From Caenorhabditis remanei (lineage: Eukaryota > Nematoda > Chromadorea > Rhabditida > Rhabditidae), in contig NC_071328.1 in NCBI RefSeq assembly GCF_010183535.1, positions 5,270,001-5,334,000 on the forward strand: DNA of 64,000 nucleotides. Reading direction: 5' to 3'. Positions 57,715 through 64,000 of the stretch are shown here, one piece after another. The stretch's first letter is position 1. Every line of letters starts with the position of its first letter. The notes beneath the pieces were generated by a model. That model did no database searches. It worked only from the letters and a program-made list of their open reading frames with translations, and was not told the DNA's origin. A program made the translations under genes and the position numbers.

Positions 57715-60700
57715 TGGGCCTCAGTCCAAATCGATCAATCATCTGTCGACAAGACAATTTCCTCTTCTTTTCTTCTTTTCGGGAGCCACTTTCTCTCTAT
57801 TCTCGCACAAATGTGTCTTATTTTAGGAGCATGTATTTAGTGAGAGACAATGAGGTGGTGCTCTTTATTTCCGATTTTCTAAAGTCTAATTTCCTTCGAA
57901 ATAGTTTTTGGGCGAGTACTTTGAATTCGTCATTCATTGGTCAAAACCAAAAATACTGGACCTCAATGTCCCTGGGTTCTTTCTTGATTGTACAATGAGC
58001 AGCTTCCCTACTGGTACTGTAATACCTGTCTACCTCTAATGGAATGCCAGAAAAAGGTTTATTGAAGTTTCAAGAGGTTTAGAAACTTCAAAATGTGTGT
58101 CATTTGAAAGCCTGTTTTAAACGTGCCGGACTAGACTAGACCTGTTTGAAAGTTTTCACTGAAAAGGACCAGATCTTTAAAATTTGTACCTCTGCAGTTC
58201 ACATCAGCATCGATCGGTTGACTAGTCAAGACATTTTTTCGTAATCCTCATATACGAGACTCAGTTTGTTTAGTTTTCAAACAATAATTGGTAATTGGCG
58301 TGTACATATATCAGATAACCCAATTTTCAGATGTTTGTCCGCTTACAAACAAACTAGGTCCCTAGTTAAAGTGTGTCTTCATTACTCCATAATTTCTTCT
58401 CCTCCACCCCATCCGCGCGTTTTTGGGAATTCTCTCATTTGTTATTTCCATCAATTCTTCAAAAAAAGGGTGGTAAAGGGCGTGTGGCTTCTGGCTTCTG
58501 GCTTCTCCATCGTTTTTTGATTAATTTCGGAATGTGTTATTGTGTTTTCTCACTACTACGTCGTCGATTATTATTCTCTCTGTTTTTTGATACCAAATGA
58601 CTCTGCGAAACGGAGAGAATAAGCGATCCAAGGAATTCTTGATGAAGTGTCTGCAGAATTTATTTTGGAAATGGAGAGCATATACACAAAGATATTCTCC
58701 GGGCGGTGGTCGTGGTGTGCGGTGAATTTGAATTCTGTGATGATGACGAATTTAGGATTCGCTGAATCTCAATTTTCCGAAAACGAGAAAGATGGTGATA
58801 AGCCAAGGGTTATCAGGTTTGGAGGATCATGATTTTCTGCTGAATTCTCAAAAAGTAGATTTTTGACCTATGTTTTTCTGTCTTCTTCCTTCACTTTCTG
58901 TTCTTGTTTTCTTATCAAAAGCTGTCTATGTCTATAGTTATTGTAGTTATGATTGAATACAAAAAGATATGCAATAATCCTATTCAATTCTATATTTATA
59001 ACCCCCAAAATAACAGCAACTTGTCTCTTCCAAAAAAAGAAAAACGAGTCATCATTCTTCTTCTCTTCCTTATCACTAAAGTCGTTTAACCCCTCCGTTT
59101 ACGATCTGCCTGCACTTTTTCTCCCTCTTTGATAAAATACATTTTTGGTGTGTCTGAGTGCTGGAAACGAAATTTTGGACGAGTCTACGTCAGATTACAA
59201 GTTTCTGCAGAAATAAAATGTGATTTGTAAAAACAAAAGTGTGTATCGCGTGGGTGGCGTGTGGATGCGGCTCCGCGATACTTCGCAACTACGACGTTTC
59301 GCAACCACACCGCATTTGCATATTTGGGTAAGTTGAAAATGTTGAGTGTAACAAAGAGCCTGTGAACATATTTGATAACAATTAATCAGAAGAAAAAGTT
59401 ATCTGACTCATTTTTCATAAAACCAGGTTAAATTATTGCTAGTTTTATGGTTGCGAAGCGTTGCAGTTGTAATCGTCGTAGTTGCGAAATGTCGCAGTTG
59501 CGAAATGTCACGGAGCCGGGGATACCGTATGGTCACACTGTGGATATCCTGTGTGCTTTTTTGGTCTTTTCTTATATTTAACCTTTTCCACACATCATTT
59601 TTAAGAGTGTTTATATCATATCGCATTTCATTTTGCCTTAGATTTTTGGTCCTGAAGTGTCTAGTGACCTCTTTCAGAGATTTGGCAAAAGGGTGACTAG
59701 TTTGAGCGGATCGGATTTTCAGCATGATCTATGCTTACACTTTTGGCTCAAAAATATTTAGAATATGTTCATGTTTCGAAGTGACAAATATTAAACACTA
59801 TCGGAAATAGTGACTAAAAAATCTCAAAGAAACGCAAGTTCATATCTTCGAATTTAATTTTTCCTCCAAGTTCATTGGAGCGCGCTTGCATCAGCCTTCC
59901 CCTCTTCTACCGTACCCCTTGATCACCCCATAAACCTGTCATATTACTCAATTGATAACCTCGAATTCCTTTCTTTCCCCAAATGTTTGACTTTTTGACT
60001 TTTCAAACCAAAACTATAGATTAGGCGTTATCAAAAAATAAGCGGTGTCACAAGATGCATAAAACCTTCTTTTTTCGAGGACAGACTACTGTAGGTCATA
60101 CAATTTTCTGGTTTTCGTCATAGCACCAAACATCAGGTTCTGGATTACTGTAGAGGCTCGATAAGTGTTCGTGGAGGGAGCAGAGAAACGAGAAACTCTA
60201 GCTTCTCTGCGCTCTCTCGCTCTTTATCTGTCAACTTACAAGGCGTGTATCTCAAAACTTTGATGAGCTATCAAAAAGTTGTCAACTACAAAAATGGGGA
60301 GCTTGTTTTGTTTTATAATATATCTTAAACATGGCTAACTAGACTCTATTTCGACGTCGCTGCATCTCCTGAAAGTTCAAAATTGTCACAACAACTTTCT
60401 GATCTATACCTGTTGTATGCTTCCAAATGGCACCAAGAATCATCTATTTTTTGTATAAACTCTAAAAACGTCACAAATCTCGCTTATCTCAATCATTCAA
60501 AATGTAGGAGATTGTGATGTCCTCTAAGCCTTCTTCTAATCCCTCTGAAAGTCCACCTTCATCCGTCACTGAAACACTTTTTCAGGACTTCATTCATTCA
60601 GATTCAGATGAATGAAAACAAAGATCTTCTTGTTTTTTCAATCATGGAGATTCTTTTTCTAATAGATTTCGATCACCAGATGAAAAAATCAAAACAAGAA

Positions 60701-63700
60701 TTAATTTTTGTTGAAATTATTATCAAAATGAAACCCTAAATCTGGGGATAAATAGATCATGTGTGTTCTTTTCTATGTAAATCTTGTTCTTTCTAACATC
60801 TTTTCGTTTATTTTTGACATGTTTTCCTATTTTGACATGTCCTTCGGATTGGTGGTGAGTTCTAATTTTAAAAAAATCTTTTTTTACTTGCTCAAAAAAC
60901 TACTCACGACTGTATTCTAAACCAAAGTTCTTTTTACTTTTCGTCTATTTTTCTCGTTTCGTATACTATAAAGTTACACTAAAAGAAAACGAAAAAACAG
61001 AACTGGTCAGTTTCCATTTCCAACCACTTCTTTTAGTCACTTTGGTGTCTCATGGCAAAAAAAGCGATATATGAGAAGAGAACGACCTTGCCCATTTAAA
61101 AAATAGCTTCTCTTTCTCATCTTTCTTCTTTTTTTCCAGTGAACAATAAAAACAAGGATATTGTGTCATTATTTCCCATTTATAAATGTATGAAATATTT
61201 GATATTTGAGTTTTTTCTTTTTCTTCTTTTGTTATGACTTTGGATGGAAGGCATTTTTTCATAAGTTGGGCTTGACATTTCTGACTTCCAGAATTGCAGA
61301 AAATAGCAAAATATGGCATTTACGGGAACTGGTCTTTGCATATATTATATCTTTTTCTGATTCTTCTCTTACCTAAATTTTCCCATTCCTAGATTATTTT
61401 TTAAATCAAATTTCAGTCTTCCTCAAGTTTTGCCTTTCTTCAGATTTTGGACTTACCCAGATTTTTGTTGTTTCATTATCGGGTTCTCAGTACCTAGTTT
61501 TAGAACAAATTCTTATTAAAATTCCATTTATCAGATTTAGGTTTGGCAAGACCTTTTTTCTTCCCAGGTTTTGGTATTTTTTATTTTTTATTCCTCGGAT
61601 TTCGAGTGTTCCCAGATTTGCGTTCTTTTTTGGTTCTTCTTTTACTGGAATATCTTCCTTACTTAAAATTTATCTTTTTCAGATTTTGGTCTACTTAGTA
61701 TTCTTTCTTCTTCGAAATTGGTCATTCTCATATTTTGGCCTTTTATCGCTATTTATCTTATATAGATTTAGTTCTTCTCTGATTTTGCATGTTTCTCTCT
61801 TTCTCAGATTTTGAGCTACACTAAATTTAATTTTTCCATATTTTACTCTTCCGGATTAAGTCTTTCTACATTTTCGGGTTCTGATATTTTGGGACTGTTT
61901 TTTTTTTCAGATTTAAACCATTCTAGATTCTTCCCCGGAATATTCCCTTCTTCAGATTTCAACAACTTTTGAATCCTGAACCTCCAATTTTCCAGTTGAC
62001 GTCAACTAACCTACAATTCAAACAAAAAACTAGAAAATTGGTGCGAATCTGAAAACGAGAACTTCTTTACTTTTTGAACTCTTTTCGTGATTCAGAATCT
62101 GAGTTTTTTTCTTTCTCTTCCTTTCCCAAAAAGATCAAAAACTCTTCTTATTCCAAAAAATCAAATTTTCATTGTCATTCTCTTCTTCTTTATTTGATTT
62201 TCCACTTTCCCTTATTCTTCTTTTCCTTTTTCATATTCAGTCCTTTTTTTCCCAAATACCAGTACGTTCTCTCCTCTTCAGCTCATCTCAGATTTCCGTT
62301 CTCCCACGTCTTCTTTCCGTCCAGACATTGTCCAACTAGTTTCACGAGACACGATACTATTCTTGTTCTGAAGAGGTCAAAATCTCAACGTCATCTGAAA
62401 ACGGAAATGTATTGTTCCGTGGGTGGCGAGATATTTTTTCAATTACCGGTCTGTCTTTTCTATAATTATTCATTGCTTCTTCTTCTTCTGTTTCTCTTTT
62501 TCCTTCCGTTCGCTTCCGAGTGACGTCTTCTGTTTCTCATCTGAATCTGTCAATCATTTCTTTTCGTATGACGTGGACTCTTCTCCACCAATTAAATATT
62601 CATCAAACCTAACGCCTTACCAAGGACCTTTACCACCAAAAATATTCTTCTATTCTTCTTTTTTTCTTATTCTGACGATGATGATTTTCTGAAAATAGAT
62701 GGAATTTCTTGCTATGTTGTGGTTATTGTTGACACGCATACACACAATTTTTTGTCAATTTTGTGACGTCTTTTGATGGATTCAGAATCCAACGATTTTG
62801 ATCTTGTTGATTGGGGAAAAAACGACATTTTGAGGGTACAAAGAGGTAGATTTACATTTAAATCAGGTCAGAAGACAACTTCTGGATTCTAGAAGTATTT
62901 CGAATGGGTCGGTTGTCTAGAGGTGAGTCAACTTTTTTTCTCTTTGGGTTTCCGGATTCGGTTATTTTCTAGTTTTCTCTTCCCCGGATTTCACTTTTTC
63001 AAATTTTCATAATTCATCTTCCTGAAGTTTTGATCTGATCGGGATTTGACCTTCTCCCAGATTCTTATTAGTAATATTTTTCATACTTTCCTAAATTTCT
63101 GTCTTTTTGGAATTTCCCAGATTTTGATCTTCTTCAAATTCCATTCTTCTTGGAATTCGGTCTAACCAGGATTCTAATTTGGTATTTTTCTTCTTCAGAT
63201 TTATGTTTTTTTTTTCTCAAATATCATTTTCCAAGGAATTGGCCACTTTGGATGTCCCCTCATCAGATTTTGGATTTTCCTGTATTGAACTTCTCCATAT
63301 TATCTCTTTTCTGGATTTTAGTCCCTCTCGGATGTAATCTTCCAAAACTTGGGTCTCTATCAGATCAAGTATTTCTCAGATTTTGATCTTCCCGGAATTT
63401 AGTCTTCTCCAGATTCAGGTGTTCCCCGGGGCATTGCTTCTTCAGATTCCAGATTTCCTCGTATTCCTAAATGTGAGTTTCTCACAATCTGACCTACTCC
63501 GAATTTGATCTACTATGAGGACACCCTCTTTTCCAGATTCTGGTCTTCTCCATATTTATCCTTTCCTCTAATTTGTTTCTATCCGATCCCAATGTTGCTT
63601 AGATTTTGGTCTCCCAAGTGTTTGGTCTTCTCCAGATTTCTTTTGTCTTCTTCTTTTTCCAAAAAGATTTGTTGACAAAAAGTACATGTGATAATGCATG

Positions 63701-64000
63701 TTTAGGTCAGTCTGACATCCTCTAAACTATCAATTAGGTCGTCGTATTCTCTCCCCTTTTCCACCCACTTCTTCTCACGTGTTCCTCCTATTATCCTTTC
63801 CAGAATTTCCTTCTTTTTTCAATTCTGTTCAATAGAAAGAGATCTCATTGATGTTTGTTCCTCTTCCGTTCCTCTCCTTCCCCCTTTTTCATTCAATTGA
63901 CTCCTCTTTTTTTCATTTTTTTTTCTTCTACAAAAGGTTCACACATCACATGATATCAGTGGAGAACCCCCATGCTCGTCGACTTTTACCCCCAACCCAT
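57715..64000. other. Gene-poor DNA with AGATTTTGG-type degenerate arrays
   Basis: 61380-61990 and 62940-63640 consist largely of degenerate units of the form CAGATTTTGGTCTTCTCC. A weak inverted pair of GTTGCGAAGCG/TTCGCAACTACGACG-like segments lies at about 59280-59520. T-rich low-complexity frames occur at 62074-62692. No gene is supported. Confidence 0.45.
60170..60320. repeat. Dispersed hairpin repeat copy
   Basis: AGCAGAGAAACGAGAAACTC pairs imperfectly with TAGCTTCTCTGCGCTC, followed by GTATCTCAAAACTTTGATG and GTTGTCAACTACAAAAATGG, the same order as in the bam-2 intronic copies. Confidence 0.55.

Noticed and set aside
62074..62692. Long Phe/Ser/Leu-rich open frames
   Set aside because: T/C-rich low-complexity DNA; composition explains the lack of stops.

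Overview
The window is nematode nuclear DNA from a Caenorhabditis species other than C. elegans. Introns are short (about 40-50 bp) with TTTCAG-type acceptors, genes have AATAAA signals and operon-like spacing, and foldback DNA elements are common. The gene set (rpl-1, pme-1/parp-1, a TRM11-type methyltransferase, trap-1, nxt-1, cogc-3, bam-2) matches, from memory, the Y71F9A region on the left part of C. elegans chromosome I. No database search was run; orthology rests on recognised protein sequence and this gene order.

Layout. 1-7.3 kb is a rearranged accessory block. It holds a duplicated, internally deleted 3' piece of pme-1 fused to the 5' end of an F-box gene, then an apparently complete F-box/FBA gene with a 1.15 kb foldback transposon in an intron, then a large palindromic element with a captured lpd-6 exon fragment beside it. 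7.4-9.4 kb is a probable two-gene operon, rpl-1 followed by an unrecognised 212-residue protein gene; rpl-1 is one base short in its first exon. 9.8-13.4 kb has a 94-residue orphan, three foldback elements, and a Brix-domain (PPAN/lpd-6) gene whose N-terminal exons are not present. 13.7-19.3 kb has full pme-1 (963 residues) divergent from a TRM11-type gene. 19.8-26.5 kb has trap-1, nxt-1 and cogc-3, the last two spaced like an operon.

The least expected content lies in and beside cogc-3. Three small secreted-peptide genes sit in its introns on the opposite strand, and a fourth lies just downstream. One precursor ends in a cationic helix, glycine break and hydrophobic glycine-ending tail that resembles a cecropin-type antimicrobial peptide. 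Two others form a histidine-rich pair sharing the C-terminal motif GGHVV...SHG.F..C.GWTCHS. I do not recognise this pair as a known family.

27-36 kb holds a coiled-coil/low-complexity protein, a very basic Ser/Arg/Lys-rich protein on a divergent promoter, and bam-2 (1012-residue neurexin-like receptor). Upstream of bam-2 is about 19 kb without a convincing gene, made of degenerate simple-sequence arrays, tRNA-derived SINE-like copies, foldback elements, and islands of more complex sequence that may be regulatory. A multipass membrane protein gene follows at 55.2-56.7 kb, with its frame broken at a poly-C tract. 56.8-64 kb has no confident gene.
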